From NCBI RefSeq assembly GCF_001643305.1, contig NZ_LSGW01000070.1:1-64000 (forward strand): 64,000 bases of DNA. The letters run 5' to 3'. Both the position numbers and the translations under genes were made by a program. Of the stretch, positions 1 through 8,805 are shown in pieces (the stretch's first letter is position 1; each line of letters starts with the position of its first letter). This DNA comes from Aeromonas salmonicida subsp. salmonicida. Its GTDB lineage: Bacteria; Pseudomonadota; Gammaproteobacteria; Enterobacterales; Aeromonadaceae. Below the pieces are notes generated by a model. That model saw nothing but the letters and a program-made list of their open reading frames with translations, did not search any database and had not been told where the DNA came from.

Positions 1-209
1 AGTTCGGCTTTCAGACGGCGTATCTCGGCTTGCAAGGCAGACTCTTCGTGCTGCTGGTCAGCGGGCTGACCGTACTGCTTGAGCCAGGCATACAGACTGT
101 GGCTGGATACCCCGAGGGCTCGTGCAACATCAGCCACAGGCCGCCCGCGCTCGGTGACTTGTTTAACCGCTTCTATCTTGAATGTTTCTGGGTAATGCTG
201 GCGGGTCAT
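1..209 (-). CDS. IS3-family transposase orfA, N-terminal part
   Basis: The ATG is at 209, preceded by a GGAGGTG ribosome-binding site. The first 69 residues run off the window. They begin MTRQHYPETFKIEAVKQV and contain the helix-turn-helix typical of IS3-family OrfA (a VADVARALGVS..SLYAWLKQYG segment at about residues 26-46), followed by the start of a coiled leucine-zipper region (ALQAEIRRLKAE). OrfA binds the element ends and, by programmed frameshifting with orfB, forms the active transposase. Nothing in the visible part is broken. Confidence 0.8.
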   Translation of the reverse strand, partial: MTRQHYPETFKIEAVKQVTERGRPVADVARALGVSSHSLYAWLKQYGQPADQQHEESALQAEIRRLKAE

Positions 210-272
210 AACACCTCCAATAGTTGCCTCATTTTAAGGCTGCGAGGTGTCTAGGGAACTGGGGGCGATTCA
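1..272 (-). mobile_element. IS3-family insertion sequence, right-hand end (partial)
   Basis: This is the upstream end of an IS3-family element reading leftward off the window. The terminal sequence, read on the minus strand from 272, starts TGAATCGCCCCCAGTT, as expected for a terminal inverted repeat, and lies about 60 bases upstream of an orfA start. The end falls exactly at the point where another transposase reading frame is cut, so this element appears to have jumped into the neighbouring one. The other end is outside the window, so completeness and target duplication cannot be judged. Confidence 0.7.
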
Positions 273-524
273 GTCCTTTTCACGTTCTAGTCGGTTGATA
301 CGGGCTTCCAGAGCCTGGATTTTCTGCTGTTCCGGGGTCAGCGCCTTGCTGATTGGGGTGGTACCGCTGAGTTCGGATTGAAACTGCTGAACCCCGCGGC
401 GAAGTATGGTTTCACCGACATCCAGTGAACGGCTGGTTTCAGGGACAGAATATCCCTTGTCGAGCACCAAGGATGCGGCTTCGAGTTTGAATTCGGCAGT
501 AAATGAGCGACGTAATCTTGTCAT
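270..524 (-). pseudogene. IS3-family transposase orfA, interrupted by another IS
   Basis: Residues 1-84 are a good OrfA N-terminus: MTRLRRSFTAEFKLEAASLV, a helix-turn-helix, then a leucine-zipper stretch ending NRLEREKD. In relatives the zipper continues with ILKKA-type residues. Here the frame stops because the first three bases of the invading IS end (TGA, read on the minus strand at 272-270) supply a stop codon. The GETILRRGVQQ segment also has Gly where relatives usually have Trp. The gene is a remnant. The rest of this second element, including orfB, is not in the window. Confidence 0.75.
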
Positions 525-579
525 TGAGCACCTTAGGTCTGGGTGGCGACTGTACCGCCTAAAATGGTGTCGGGGATGA

Positions 580-768
580 TTAGACCACTATATTGAGCTC
601 TTTGGCGGGCTCTAGCAGGCTGAGTTTGCGACGTGCTACTTTCTCATTGGTGGTTATACGGTGACTCCAGATAACATGGTAGGGGTAACGTTGTGTTATC
701 CGGTTTGAAGCCGTATGACCACTCTCTTTTGTGGTCAACTGTCGGGTGAATACCATCTCCATACACAT
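580..768 (-). pseudogene. IS481-type transposase, N-terminal fragment
   Basis: The C-terminal half of this 62-residue frame (TTNEKVARRKLSLLEPAKELN) matches the start of integrase-core transposases of the IS481 type, which usually continue into a helix-turn-helix. Homology stops at about 587, where the neighbouring IS3-type end (TGGTCTAATCATCCCC on the minus strand) begins. The usual start codon before TTNEKV reads ATA here. The fragment therefore looks doubly disabled, and the frame upstream of TTNEKV is probably not native coding sequence. Confidence 0.55.
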
Positions 769-874
769 GAATTGTTGTGGCTATAGCACGACAAGTGGCG
801 TGAGAAAGAGGGGGTCATGAGTGAAGCTTCGACAATTAACGCAAGTAACGGATACATCTAACATTTAGATATAG

Positions 875-899
875 AACCCCGATGGGATATATCGGGGCT
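875..899. terminator. Hairpin between IS remnants and nagC
   Basis: CCCCGAT (877-883) pairs with ATCGGGG (891-897) around a 7-base loop. It sits about 60 bases after the nagC stop and could end nagBAC transcripts on the minus strand. No good U-tract follows the stem, so the call is weak. The rest of 769-956 shows nothing recognisable. Confidence 0.35.
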
Positions 900-956
900 C
901 TAAGTTGTGAGTGTTTAGCTCAAGATATATGAGTCAATGTCGAGATTATACATCAA

Positions 957-2171
957 TTATTTCTGCTCCATGATGATCTGCAGCAGGTCTCCCTCCAGCA
1001 GGGCCCGTTTCACCAGGGCGAAACCGCCTATGGTGGGCTGGTTCTGGAAGCGGGCCTTCACGATGGGCAGGCCACGGTGGAAGCTCGGCAGTGACTGGTG
1101 TTCGACACAGCGGCGAATGGCCGGGAAGAGGATCTCTTCGGCGGCAGTGATTTCGCCTGCGATCAGCACCTTCTGCGGGTTGAACAGGTTGACCGTGATG
1201 GCCACCGCCCGTCCCAAGTGCTCACCCACGTTCTCGATCACGCTGCGTGCCAGCTCATCCCCTGCCATGGCCGCCTTGCACACCTCTTGTATGGTGATGT
1301 GCTTCTCCTGCAGCGAGCTCAGGTGACCGCGACTGATCAGCTCTTTTACCTTGTCGACAATGGCCTCGTTGGAGGCGATGGTCTCGAGGCAGCCAAAGTT
1401 GCCGCAGTGGCAGCGCTTGCCCAGCGGTTCGACCTGGATGTGGCCGATCTCGCCAACGTTGCGGTTCTGACCGAGGAACACCTTGCCCTTGGTGATGATG
1501 CCGGAGCCGGCACCCTGGTGGACGCTCACCAGAATGGAGTCCATGCAGTCGCGGGACTCGCCGAAGAAGTGTTCGGCCAGTGCCAGTGAGCGGGTGTCGT
1601 TGCCCACGTAGCAGGGGAGGTTGAAGTGGTTTTCCAGCAGCTTGGCCAGGGCCAGATTGCGGATCTGGTACTTGGGGGTATAGATGACCATACCCGATTC
1701 CGGATTGACCAGACCCGGCATGGTCAGCGCTATGCTGATCAGGTTGCGGTTGCGCTCCTGCTGGGAGTCCATGAAGGCACCAATTTCCCGCAGCAGCATG
1801 TCGACCACAGGCTGTTGATCGATCTCGGTCACCTGGGTGACGTGTTGATCGAGCTCCTTGCCATCGAGATCGTACAGGCTCAGCTGCAGATAGCCGCGGC
1901 CGAGCTTGGCGGACACAAACTGAAAGCGATGCTTGATGGTGGTCAGGGAGATGGCACGCCGCCCGCCGGTAGAGGCTTGCGGTGAGGTCTCCTTGATCAG
2001 GCCATGCTCGATCAGTTGCCGGGTTATTTTGGTCACGCTGGCCGGGGCCAGCTGACTCAACTCGGCAATTTTGACCCGCGAGATGGGGCCTTGCAGGTCG
2101 ATGAGCCGATATACGGCTGCACTGTTGACCTGCTTGATAAGATCTACGTTTGCTATTTGTCCGCCAGTCAT
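957..2171 (-). CDS. nagC: NagC, ROK-family repressor of amino-sugar genes
   Basis: 404 residues, the usual NagC length. NagC represses GlcNAc catabolic genes and is released by N-acetylglucosamine-6-phosphate. The start at 2171 gives MTGGQIANVDLIKQVNSAAV, which matches the family; longer in-frame starts would add an unrelated leader that overlaps nagA. A winged helix-turn-helix lies at about residues 20-65 (SQLAPASVTKITRQLIE). The ROK zinc motif CHCGNFGC is at about 254-261. It is the last gene of nagBAC, 4 bases after nagA. Operator-like boxes lie in the nagB-nagE intergenic region. Confidence 0.95.
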   Translation of the reverse strand: MTGGQIANVDLIKQVNSAAVYRLIDLQGPISRVKIAELSQLAPASVTKITRQLIEHGLIKETSPQASTGGRRAISLTTIKHRFQFVSAKLGRGYLQLSLYDLDGKELDQHVTQVTEIDQQPVVDMLLREIGAFMDSQQERNRNLISIALTMPGLVNPESGMVIYTPKYQIRNLALAKLLENHFNLPCYVGNDTRSLALAEHFFGESRDCMDSILVSVHQGAGSGIITKGKVFLGQNRNVGEIGHIQVEPLGKRCHCGNFGCLETIASNEAIVDKVKELISRGHLSSLQEKHITIQEVCKAAMAGDELARSVIENVGEHLGRAVAITVNLFNPQKVLIAGEITAAEEILFPAIRRCVEHQSLPSFHRGLPIVKARFQNQPTIGGFALVKRALLEGDLLQIIMEQK

Positions 2172-2175
2172 AGTG

Positions 2176-3321
2176 TCACTGTGTTGTGTAGTGTCCGTTA
2201 ACCACGGTCCCGCAGACCGTGAAGGTCTGATCAAAGACAGTCAGGTTGGCTATTTTTCCGACCTGGATACTACCGAGACGTGAGTCCCATCCAATGGCGC
2301 GAGCGGGATAAAGAGTGGCCATTCTCAGTGCTTCATCGAGCGGTAATCCGACCTGTTTGACCAGATTCTCCACCCCCTCAATCATGGTGAGGGCAGAGCC
2401 GCCGAGTGTACCATTCTCGTCGACGCACTGACCATCGCGGAAATAGACGGTTGCGCCACAAAAATCAAACTTCTCAAAGCCTTCCGGCGCACCGGCGGGG
2501 GCGGTCGCGTCGGTGACCAGCACCAGTCTCTCCCCCAGCATCTTGTGGGCCAGTCGTACGTTGGCCCAGTGCACATGGTGTCCATCGACGATGACGCCAG
2601 CATAGACATCCTTGCGATCATAGATGGCACCCACCACACCCGGCTCGCGGCCGTTCACGGTCGGGGTCATGGCGTTGTAGAGGTGGGTGGCAAAGCGGAT
2701 GCCGTCATCAAAGCCGGCCATGGCCTGATCGTAGTTGGCGGCGGTATGGCCAGCGGAGACCAGTATGCCTGCCTCTACCAGCTGACGGATGTGCTCGGGC
2801 TTGTTGCGCTCCGGTGCCAGGGTGATCTTGGCGATGGCATCGCTGTTGGCACAGAAGAAGTCGATCATCTCGTCGGCGGGCTGACGGATCTGGGCGGCAG
2901 GGTGAATGCCCTTGCGCTTGAGGTTGGTGTAGGGACCTTCCAGATGCACGCCCAGCACTTCATTCGGGTGCGTGGCCATGTAGTCGCGGGTCACGGCGAC
3001 GGCCCGCTTCATGTCCGAATCCGGGCTGGTGATCAGGGTCGGCAGGAAGCTGGTGGTACCGGATTTGAGGTTGGCGGCCTGCATGATCGCCAGTGTCTCT
3101 GTGGAGATGTCGGTGTTGAACATGACGCCGCCACAGCCGTTGAGCTGCACGTCGATAAAACCGGCGCAGAGGTTGGCGCCGTGCAGGTCATGTCGCTCTA
3201 TACCGGCAGGCAGCTCGGCCTGACGCTGGATGGCGACAATCTTGTCGCCCTCGATCACGACCCCGTAACCGGTCAGCACACAGCTGCCGGTGTAGAGGGT
3301 GCAATTGGTCAATGCGTACAT
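2176..3321 (-). CDS. nagA: N-acetylglucosamine-6-phosphate deacetylase
   Basis: 381 residues, against 382 in E. coli. It removes the acetyl group from GlcNAc-6-phosphate, giving glucosamine-6-phosphate for NagB. Metal- and substrate-site segments are visible in order: HLEGPY (about 125-130), [10 protein letters not shown] (about 190), THLYNAM (about 213) and [10 protein letters not shown], whose Asp at about 268 is catalytic in the family. It lies 9 bases after nagB and 4 bases before nagC, so it belongs to one nagBAC operon. Confidence 0.96.
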   Translation of the reverse strand: MYALTNCTLYTGSCVLTGYGVVIEGDKIVAIQRQAELPAGIERHDLHGANLCAGFIDVQLNGCGGVMFNTDISTETLAIMQAANLKSGTTSFLPTLITSPDSDMKRAVAVTRDYMATHPNEVLGVHLEGPYTNLKRKGIHPAAQIRQPADEMIDFFCANSDAIAKITLAPERNKPEHIRQLVEAGILVSAGHTAANYDQAMAGFDDGIRFATHLYNAMTPTVNGREPGVVGAIYDRKDVYAGVIVDGHHVHWANVRLAHKMLGERLVLVTDATAPAGAPEGFEKFDFCGATVYFRDGQCVDENGTLGGSALTMIEGVENLVKQVGLPLDEALRMATLYPARAIGWDSRLGSIQVGKIANLTVFDQTFTVCGTVVNGHYTTQ

Positions 3322-3330
3322 GGTGGCTCC

Positions 3331-4131
3331 TTACAGACGGCCGATGTTGGCGGCTTCGAGCTGCTGGAAGTAACGCACCGTCTTGACCTTGAGCTCCATG
3401 GTGGAGGGCTCGTCGCACACCATCATTCCCTTCGGATGCAGTTGCAGGGTGGAGATGGTCCACATGTGGTTGACGCTGCCTTCCACTGCTGCTTGCAGGG
3501 CCTGGGCCTTGCCGTGGCCAGTGACCAGGATCATGATCTCTTCGGCGTCCATCAGGGTGCCGACACCCACAGTCAGCGCCAGCTTGGGCACCTGCTCCAT
3601 GTCACCGCCGAAGAAGCGGGAGTTGGCGATGCGGGTGTCCTCGGTCAGGGTCTTGACCCGGGTGCGGGAGGAGAGGGAGGAGGCCGGTTCGTTGAACGCT
3701 ATGTGACCGTCATTGCCGACGCCGCCCATGAAGAGGTTGATCTTGCCATAGGACTTGATCTTGTCCTCATAGCGCTTGCACTCGGCCACCAGATCCTCGG
3801 CGTTGCCGTTGAGGATGTTGATGTTTTCCGGGCGAATGTCGATGTGACAGAAGAAGTTGTTGTGCATGAAGCTGTGGTAGCTCTCCGGGTGATCTTCCGG
3901 CAGGCCGACATATTCGTCCATGTTGAAGGTGGCCACGTGCTCGAAACTTACTTCACCGGCTTTATGCAGCTCGATCAGGCGCTTGTAAGTGTTGAGCGGG
4001 GTGCCGCCGGTGGGCAGGCCCAGTACGAAGGGGCGATCGGCAGTGGGTTTGAACCCATTGATACGGTCAACGATGTAACGGGCAGACCACAGACCCACTT
4101 GGCTGGCAGATTTCAACGGGATCAGGCGCAT
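3331..4131 (-). CDS. nagB: Glucosamine-6-phosphate deaminase
   Basis: 266 residues, the normal length. It converts glucosamine-6-phosphate to fructose-6-phosphate and ammonia, feeding glycolysis. The N-terminus [20 protein letters not shown], the NMDEYVGLP segment near residue 72 and [14 protein letters not shown] near 137-150 (catalytic Asp and His) are all intact. It is the first gene of nagBAC and is divergent from nagE across a 273-base control region. Transcription is probably repressed by NagC and activated by CRP through the sites described there. Confidence 0.96.
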   Translation of the reverse strand: MRLIPLKSASQVGLWSARYIVDRINGFKPTADRPFVLGLPTGGTPLNTYKRLIELHKAGEVSFEHVATFNMDEYVGLPEDHPESYHSFMHNNFFCHIDIRPENINILNGNAEDLVAECKRYEDKIKSYGKINLFMGGVGNDGHIAFNEPASSLSSRTRVKTLTEDTRIANSRFFGGDMEQVPKLALTVGVGTLMDAEEIMILVTGHGKAQALQAAVEGSVNHMWTISTLQLHPKGMMVCDEPSTMELKVKTVRYFQQLEAANIGRL

Positions 4132-4199
4132 TGTAGATACCTCTGTACGGGTTGCTGCCGGGGTGTCGGCGGCAAATAGGCTAAGACGGATTCAAGTTG

Positions 4200-4217
4200 T
4201 TTTATAGCGTAAATAAA
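4200..4217. promoter_or_regulatory. NagC-like operator, nagB side
   Basis: TTTAT at 4201-4205 is mirrored by ATAAA at 4213-4217 around a GC-containing centre at 4209, the general shape of NagC boxes (AT arms, about 7-8 central bases). It lies about 70-80 bases upstream of the nagB start. The match is by shape only. Confidence 0.45.
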
Positions 4218-4263
4218 GATTGCGAACTAAGCCACATGTATCCGCTACCTTTATCTCGTTTGG

Positions 4264-4277
4264 GTGATAATGATCAC
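4264..4277. promoter_or_regulatory. CRP-cAMP site
   Basis: GTGA-TAATGA-TCAC is a symmetrical CRP core with the standard six-base spacer, centred at about 4270.5 between the two NagC-like boxes. In E. coli a CRP site lies between the nagB and nagE operators and activates both directions. The same role is inferred here. Confidence 0.65.
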
Positions 4278-4290
4278 GATTACAGGTTTA

Positions 4291-4312
4291 TTAATTTGCG
4301 CAGCGAAATAAA
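4291..4312. promoter_or_regulatory. NagC-like operator, nagE side
   Basis: ATTT at 4294-4297 pairs with AAAT at 4306-4309, extended by TT/AA at 4291-4292 and 4311-4312, around a GC-rich eight-base centre at about 4301.5. This resembles the high-affinity nagE NagC box. The centre-to-centre distance to the nagB-side box is about 93 bp, close to nine helical turns. Confidence 0.6.
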
Positions 4313-4404
4313 AGCCCTAGACTGCCAATCAAGCCTTGATGGCTTATGCGTCAAACGTGATAAGCACTTAATTTCTAGAAAAACATTAACTAAGGAGAGG
4401 AACC

Positions 4405-5883
4405 GTGAACATTCTCGGTTATTTGCAAAAGATCGGCCGTGCCCTGATGGTGCCGGTAGCGGTATTGCCTGCCGCCGCGATCCTGATGGGGGTTGGCTAC
4501 TGGATTGACCCTAACGGTTGGGGTGGTGACAGCGCGCTGGCTGCCTTCCTTATCAAGGCGGGTTCTGCACTTATTGATAACATGTCCACCTTGTTTGCTG
4601 TCGGTGTCGCCTACGGCATGTCCAAGGATAAAGACGGTTCTGCTGCGTTGGCTGGTTTGGTCGGTTTTTTGGTGATGACCACACTACTGAGTCCGGCTGT
4701 TGTCTCGATGATAAAAGGCATACCGTTAGATACAGTGCCAGCTGCGTTCGGTAAAATTAACAACCAGTTTGTTGGTATTCTGTGCGGCGTGATTGCCGCC
4801 GAGCTCTACAACCGCTTCAGCAGCGTCGAACTGCACAAGGCGCTGGCCTTCTTCTCTGGCCGCCGTTTGGTGCCGATCGTGACCTCAGTTGTTATGATAG
4901 GCGTGTCATTTGTGATGATGATCATTTGGCCTATCGTTTATGGTGGTCTAGTCCAGTTTGGTGAATCCATCGTCAATCTTGGCGCCACAGGTGCTGGTAT
5001 CTACGCCTTCTTCAACCGTCTGCTGATCCCGATCGGTCTGCACCACGCCCTGAACTCAGTGTTCTGGTTCAACGTGGCCGGTATCAACGACATCCCGAAC
5101 TTCCTGGGTGGTCAGGGTACCATTGATGCCGCACTGGCTGCTGGCAAGAGCCTGGATCAGGTGAAAGGCGTGGTCGGTATGTATCAGGCTGGTTTCTTTC
5201 CCATCATGATGTTCGGTCTGCCGGGCGCCGCGCTGGCCATCTACCACTCCGCCAAGAAAGAGAACAAGGACAAGGTTGCATCCATCATGATCGCCGCTGC
5301 CTTTGCCTCCTTCTTCACTGGTGTAACCGAGCCGCTCGAATTTTCTTTTATGTTCGTGGCGCCGCTACTTTATGTCATCCACTCCGTACTGACCGGTATT
5401 TCCGTGTTCATCGCTGCATCCATGCACTGGATGGCTGGTTTCGGTTTCAGTGCTGGCATGGTCGATTTGGTGCTCTCCAGCCGTAATCCGCTGGCGACCG
5501 ATTGGTACATGCTCATACCTCAGGGGTTGGTCTTCTTCGGTCTTTACTACGTGGTGTTCCGCGCAGTGATTGCCAAGCTGAACCTGAAAACTCCGGGTCG
5601 TGAGGATGATGAAGATACAGCTCCGGCTCCCGCTCAATCTACCAACCGTACAGAGTTGGCCAAGCAATACCTGGAAGTGCTGGGTGGCCAAGACAACCTG
5701 GTCACCATCGATGCCTGCATCACCCGTCTGCGTCTGACCCTGAAAGACCGCAGCATAGTGGATGAGCGCAAGCTGAAAGCCCTGGGCGCAGCCGGTGTGG
5801 TCAAGCTCGGTGAACAGAACCTGCAGGTGATTCTGGGCCCCTTGGCCGAGATCATTGCCGGTGAGATGAAGGCCCTGCGTTAA
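4405..5883 (+). CDS. nagE: PTS N-acetylglucosamine transporter, EIICB
   Basis: 492 residues. It imports and phosphorylates N-acetylglucosamine across the inner membrane. The EIIC domain spans about 1-390 with many membrane segments and a TEPLEF motif (FFTGVTEPLEFSF). The EIIB domain spans about 410-492, with phosphorylated Cys438 in DACITRLRL. There is no C-terminal EIIA domain, unlike E. coli NagE (about 648 residues); phosphate probably comes from a separate glucose-type EIIA, as in vibrios. The GTG start has a strong AAGGAGAGG 4 bases upstream. It is divergent from nagBAC and followed by chb. Confidence 0.94.
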   Translation: MNILGYLQKIGRALMVPVAVLPAAAILMGVGYWIDPNGWGGDSALAAFLIKAGSALIDNMSTLFAVGVAYGMSKDKDGSAALAGLVGFLVMTTLLSPAVVSMIKGIPLDTVPAAFGKINNQFVGILCGVIAAELYNRFSSVELHKALAFFSGRRLVPIVTSVVMIGVSFVMMIIWPIVYGGLVQFGESIVNLGATGAGIYAFFNRLLIPIGLHHALNSVFWFNVAGINDIPNFLGGQGTIDAALAAGKSLDQVKGVVGMYQAGFFPIMMFGLPGAALAIYHSAKKENKDKVASIMIAAAFASFFTGVTEPLEFSFMFVAPLLYVIHSVLTGISVFIAASMHWMAGFGFSAGMVDLVLSSRNPLATDWYMLIPQGLVFFGLYYVVFRAVIAKLNLKTPGREDDEDTAPAPAQSTNRTELAKQYLEVLGGQDNLVTIDACITRLRLTLKDRSIVDERKLKALGAAGVVKLGEQNLQVILGPLAEIIAGEMKALR

Positions 5884-5928
5884 TCGGGCGCCAAGCTCGC
5901 CTCAAGTCTAAGTCCATTGTTGACATAA

Positions 5929-5952
5929 CTAGGGCCCCGCCACGGGGCCCAA
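5929..5952 (+). terminator. Hairpin after nagE
   Basis: A GGGCCCCG / CGGGGCCC stem with a tight loop lies about 50 bases after the nagE stop. An A-rich rather than T-rich tract follows. It may weaken read-through into chb rather than stop it. Confidence 0.4.
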
Positions 5953-6004
5953 TATAAAAAACGCCAAGAAAATCCAACCTTTACTTCAAATGAGAGCAGC
6001 AGTT

Positions 6005-8635
6005 ATGAACTTGAAACATTCTCTGTTAGCCATTGCCATGTCTACTATTTTTGTCAGCCAGGTACAGGCAGCCGATGCCGCCAAGCAAGCCGTGGTCGAC
6101 TCCCTCGCCAGCAACCTGGTGGTCAAGTATGAAGTCGTCACCAACGACGGTGCCGGTGCCGGCCTCGATTGCCAGGCGCTGGGTTCCGAGTGGGCGAGCT
6201 GTGGCGTGGCCAAGCTGCACCTGACCAATACCGGTGCTGACGTGACCTCCAAGGATTGGGGTATTTATGTCTCCTCCATCCGCCGTATCCAGCGCGTCGA
6301 CAACGACCAGTTCACCATCACCCATCTGACCGGCGACCTCTATCGTTTGACGCCAACCGAGCAGTTTAAGGGTTTTGCCAAGGATGCCACGGTCGAAGTG
6401 CCGCTGGTGGTGGAATATTGGGTATTGTTCGAATCTGACATCATGCCTAGCTGGTATGTGGCTGCAGACGGCGCCGAGCCCAAGGTGATTGCCAGCATGA
6501 GCAACATCGACGACGCCAGCACCTACGAGAAGCCGATGCCGGTCGATGGCTGGAAGCGTACCAAGGATGACAACAACATCCTGATGAACAGCGAGACCCG
6601 TTTCGATGCAAACCTGACCAGCAGCCTGCTGCCGGCCAGCAAGATTGATGATCAGATACTGCCGACCCCGCTCAAGCAAGTGATCAAATCGGGTCCGCAA
6701 GTGGACTTCTCCACCATCAAGCTCAACGCGCTGGACTTGCCAAGCGATCGCGCCGAAGCCCTGAAGGCTCAACTGACCAAGCTGGGTGTTACCCTCTCCG
6801 ACACCGGCTATCCAGTGACCGTCAAGCTCGGCAGCAAGCTCAAGCAGGCCGAAGGTTATGACATGACCATAGGCAAGCAGGGCACTGTGATCCAGGGGCA
6901 CGACATCGAGGGTGCCTTCTGGGGCGCGCAATCCCTGCTCTCCCTGCTGGGGGTGAACGACAAGCTGGTGAGCCAGATGAGCGTCGAGGATGCGCCGCGT
7001 TTTGAATATCGTGGCATGCAGACCGACGTGGCCCGTCACTTCCGTAGCCTCGAAACCATGAAGAAGCTGGTTGACCAGATGTCAGCCATGAAGCTCAACA
7101 AGTTGCACCTGGGTTTGACCAACGATGAAGGCTGGCGTCTGGAGATCCCGGGTCTGCCGGAGCTGACGGATGTAGGCAGCCAGCGTTGCCACGATCTGTC
7201 TGAAACCAAGTGCCTGATGCCGCAGTTGGGTTCCGGCCCGACCAGCGACAACCAGGGTTCCGGTTTCTACAGCAAGTCCGACTACATCGATTTGGTGCGT
7301 TATGCCAAGGCCCGTGGTGTCACCGTCATCCCCGAGATCAACATGCCGGCGCACGCCCGTGCTGCCGTGGTCTCCATGGAAGCGCGTTACCAGCGTCTGA
7401 TGAGCGAGGGCAAAGAGGCCGAAGCCAACCAGTTCCGTCTGACTGACCCGGCGGATACCTCCAACGTCACCTCGGTGCAGTTCTACGACAAGATGTCCTT
7501 CATCAACCCTTGCCAGCCGGGTGCTGCCACCTTCGTGAGCAAGGTGATGGATGAAGTGGCCCAGATGCACCAGGCCGCCGGTCAGCCGTTGACCGCCTGG
7601 CATTACGGTGGTGACGAGGCGAAGAACATCATGCAGGGCGGTGGCTATCAGGATCCGGCCGTTACCCAGAAAGCCGATCTGGTCGCCTGGAAGGGCAACG
7701 TCGATTCCAGCAAGCAGGACAAGCCGTTCGGCAAGTCTCCGGTCTGCCAGAAGATGATCGATGATGGCAAGATCAAGGACGTGGCCGAGCTGGCGAAAGA
7801 CCGTGGCTTCTCCACCCTGCAGGCATGGGAAGATGGCCTCAAGTATGCCAATAGCGCCAAGGATTTCGCCACCGACAAGACAGTGGTCAACTTCTGGGAA
7901 ACCCTCTACTGGGGTGGCTTCAACGAGGCGATGAAGTGGGCGCACAAGGGCTATGACGTTGTGCTCTCCAACCCGGATTACCTCTACTTCGACTTCCCGA
8001 ACGAGGTGCACCCGGCCGAGCGTGGCTACTACTGGGCAACCCGTTTCAATGACACCCGCAAGGTGTTCGCCTTTGCCCCGGAAAACCTGCCGCAGAACGC
8101 CGAGACCTCGGTTGACCGCGACGGCAACGCTTTCGTGGCCAAGGGTGACCAGGATCCGGTCAAGTTCCGCGGTATCTCCGGTCAGCAGTGGAGTGAAACC
8201 GTGCGGACCGATGCCCAGTACGAGTACATGGTCTACCCGCGTATCTTCTCCGTGGCCGAGCGTGCCTGGCACAAAGGTGGCTTCGAGCTGAACTATGTGA
8301 AGGGCCGCGAGTTCTCCGGTGAGACCAAGCATGTCAACAAGGCCACCCTCAACAAAGAGTGGAACCAGTTCGCCAACCTGCTGGGTCAGCGCGTGCTGCC
8401 GAAGCTGGATCAGGCCGGTGTTAAATACCGCCTCTCAGTACCGGACGCCAAGGTCATCAACGGCAAGCTTGAAGCGAACGTGGATCTGCCGGGCCTGCCC
8501 ATCCAGTACAGCCTGGACGGCACCACCTGGACTGCCTACGACGCCGCGGCCAAGCCGAGCGTGACCGGCAAGGTCTACCTGCGTACCACCAGTTTCGATG
8601 GCCAGCGTACCAGTCGCGTCACCGAGCTGAACTGA
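6005..8635 (+). CDS. chb: Secreted beta-N-acetylhexosaminidase (chitobiase), GH20
   Basis: About 876 residues, close to Serratia chitobiase (about 885). It releases GlcNAc from chitobiose and chito-oligosaccharides. The start at 6005 gives a signal peptide (MNLKHSLLAIAMSTIFVSQ, predicted cut after VQA); an in-frame ATG at 5990 would add five residues. Domains in order: N-terminal chitobiase fold (about 25-185), GH20-associated alpha/beta domain, the GH20 barrel with catalytic HYGGDEAKN near 535-543 (Asp-Glu pair), and a C-terminal Ig-like domain. Next to nagE and nagBAC, it supplies the GlcNAc those genes consume. Confidence 0.94.
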   Translation: MNLKHSLLAIAMSTIFVSQVQAADAAKQAVVDSLASNLVVKYEVVTNDGAGAGLDCQALGSEWASCGVAKLHLTNTGADVTSKDWGIYVSSIRRIQRVDNDQFTITHLTGDLYRLTPTEQFKGFAKDATVEVPLVVEYWVLFESDIMPSWYVAADGAEPKVIASMSNIDDASTYEKPMPVDGWKRTKDDNNILMNSETRFDANLTSSLLPASKIDDQILPTPLKQVIKSGPQVDFSTIKLNALDLPSDRAEALKAQLTKLGVTLSDTGYPVTVKLGSKLKQAEGYDMTIGKQGTVIQGHDIEGAFWGAQSLLSLLGVNDKLVSQMSVEDAPRFEYRGMQTDVARHFRSLETMKKLVDQMSAMKLNKLHLGLTNDEGWRLEIPGLPELTDVGSQRCHDLSETKCLMPQLGSGPTSDNQGSGFYSKSDYIDLVRYAKARGVTVIPEINMPAHARAAVVSMEARYQRLMSEGKEAEANQFRLTDPADTSNVTSVQFYDKMSFINPCQPGAATFVSKVMDEVAQMHQAAGQPLTAWHYGGDEAKNIMQGGGYQDPAVTQKADLVAWKGNVDSSKQDKPFGKSPVCQKMIDDGKIKDVAELAKDRGFSTLQAWEDGLKYANSAKDFATDKTVVNFWETLYWGGFNEAMKWAHKGYDVVLSNPDYLYFDFPNEVHPAERGYYWATRFNDTRKVFAFAPENLPQNAETSVDRDGNAFVAKGDQDPVKFRGISGQQWSETVRTDAQYEYMVYPRIFSVAERAWHKGGFELNYVKGREFSGETKHVNKATLNKEWNQFANLLGQRVLPKLDQAGVKYRLSVPDAKVINGKLEANVDLPGLPIQYSLDGTTWTAYDAAAKPSVTGKVYLRTTSFDGQRTSRVTELN

Positions 8636-8656
8636 TAGCAGCCAACCGCTAACACC

Positions 8657-8682
8657 AGGCGGGTCGCAAGACCCGCCTTTCC
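8657..8682 (+). terminator. Terminator after chb
   Basis: AGGCGGGTC-GCAA-GACCCGCCTTT: an eight-base GC stem with a GCAA tetraloop and a short T tract, 22 bases after the chb stop. Confidence 0.75.
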
Positions 8683-8778
8683 CAAGGCCGACACTGCATC
8701 GGGTTTGGGAAAGGTTGACTGTGCGTGTGAGCCTTTGTTGTGTGTGTGTATTGTCTGTTTTTGTTTTTCATCACCTTG

Positions 8779-8805
8779 AACCCCGCCCAGTGCGGGGTCT
8801 TTTTT
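8779..8805 (+). terminator. Second terminator upstream of glnS
   Basis: ACCCCGC-CCAGT-GCGGGGT followed by CTTTTTT. It is a strong intrinsic terminator on the plus strand about 145 bases after chb, with no gene between, so either it backs up the first terminator or it ends a short transcript from the GT-rich interval. Confidence 0.75.

Larger units (their letters stand above)
4132..4404. promoter_or_regulatory. nagB-nagE divergent control region
   Basis: A 273-base divergent promoter region. It holds two NagC-like boxes (about 4200-4217 and 4291-4312) and a CRP-type site (4264-4277), listed separately. The AT-rich tract 4195-4320 differs from the coding surroundings. A strong AAGGAGAGG ribosome-binding site at 4392-4400 precedes the nagE GTG. 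The layout matches E. coli nagE-nagB, where NagC dimers bind both promoters and loop the DNA. Confidence 0.75.

Noticed and set aside
2545..4179. Long plus-strand frame opposite nagA and nagB
   Set aside because: It is antisense to two intact, conserved genes and has no family features; the GC-rich codon bias creates such open frames. The same applies to long frames opposite chb (6026-7039, 7082-8332), glnS (9118-10695), ynjC (20645-22252), ynjB (22249-23715), tamB (32933-34537) and mltD (44587-46008).
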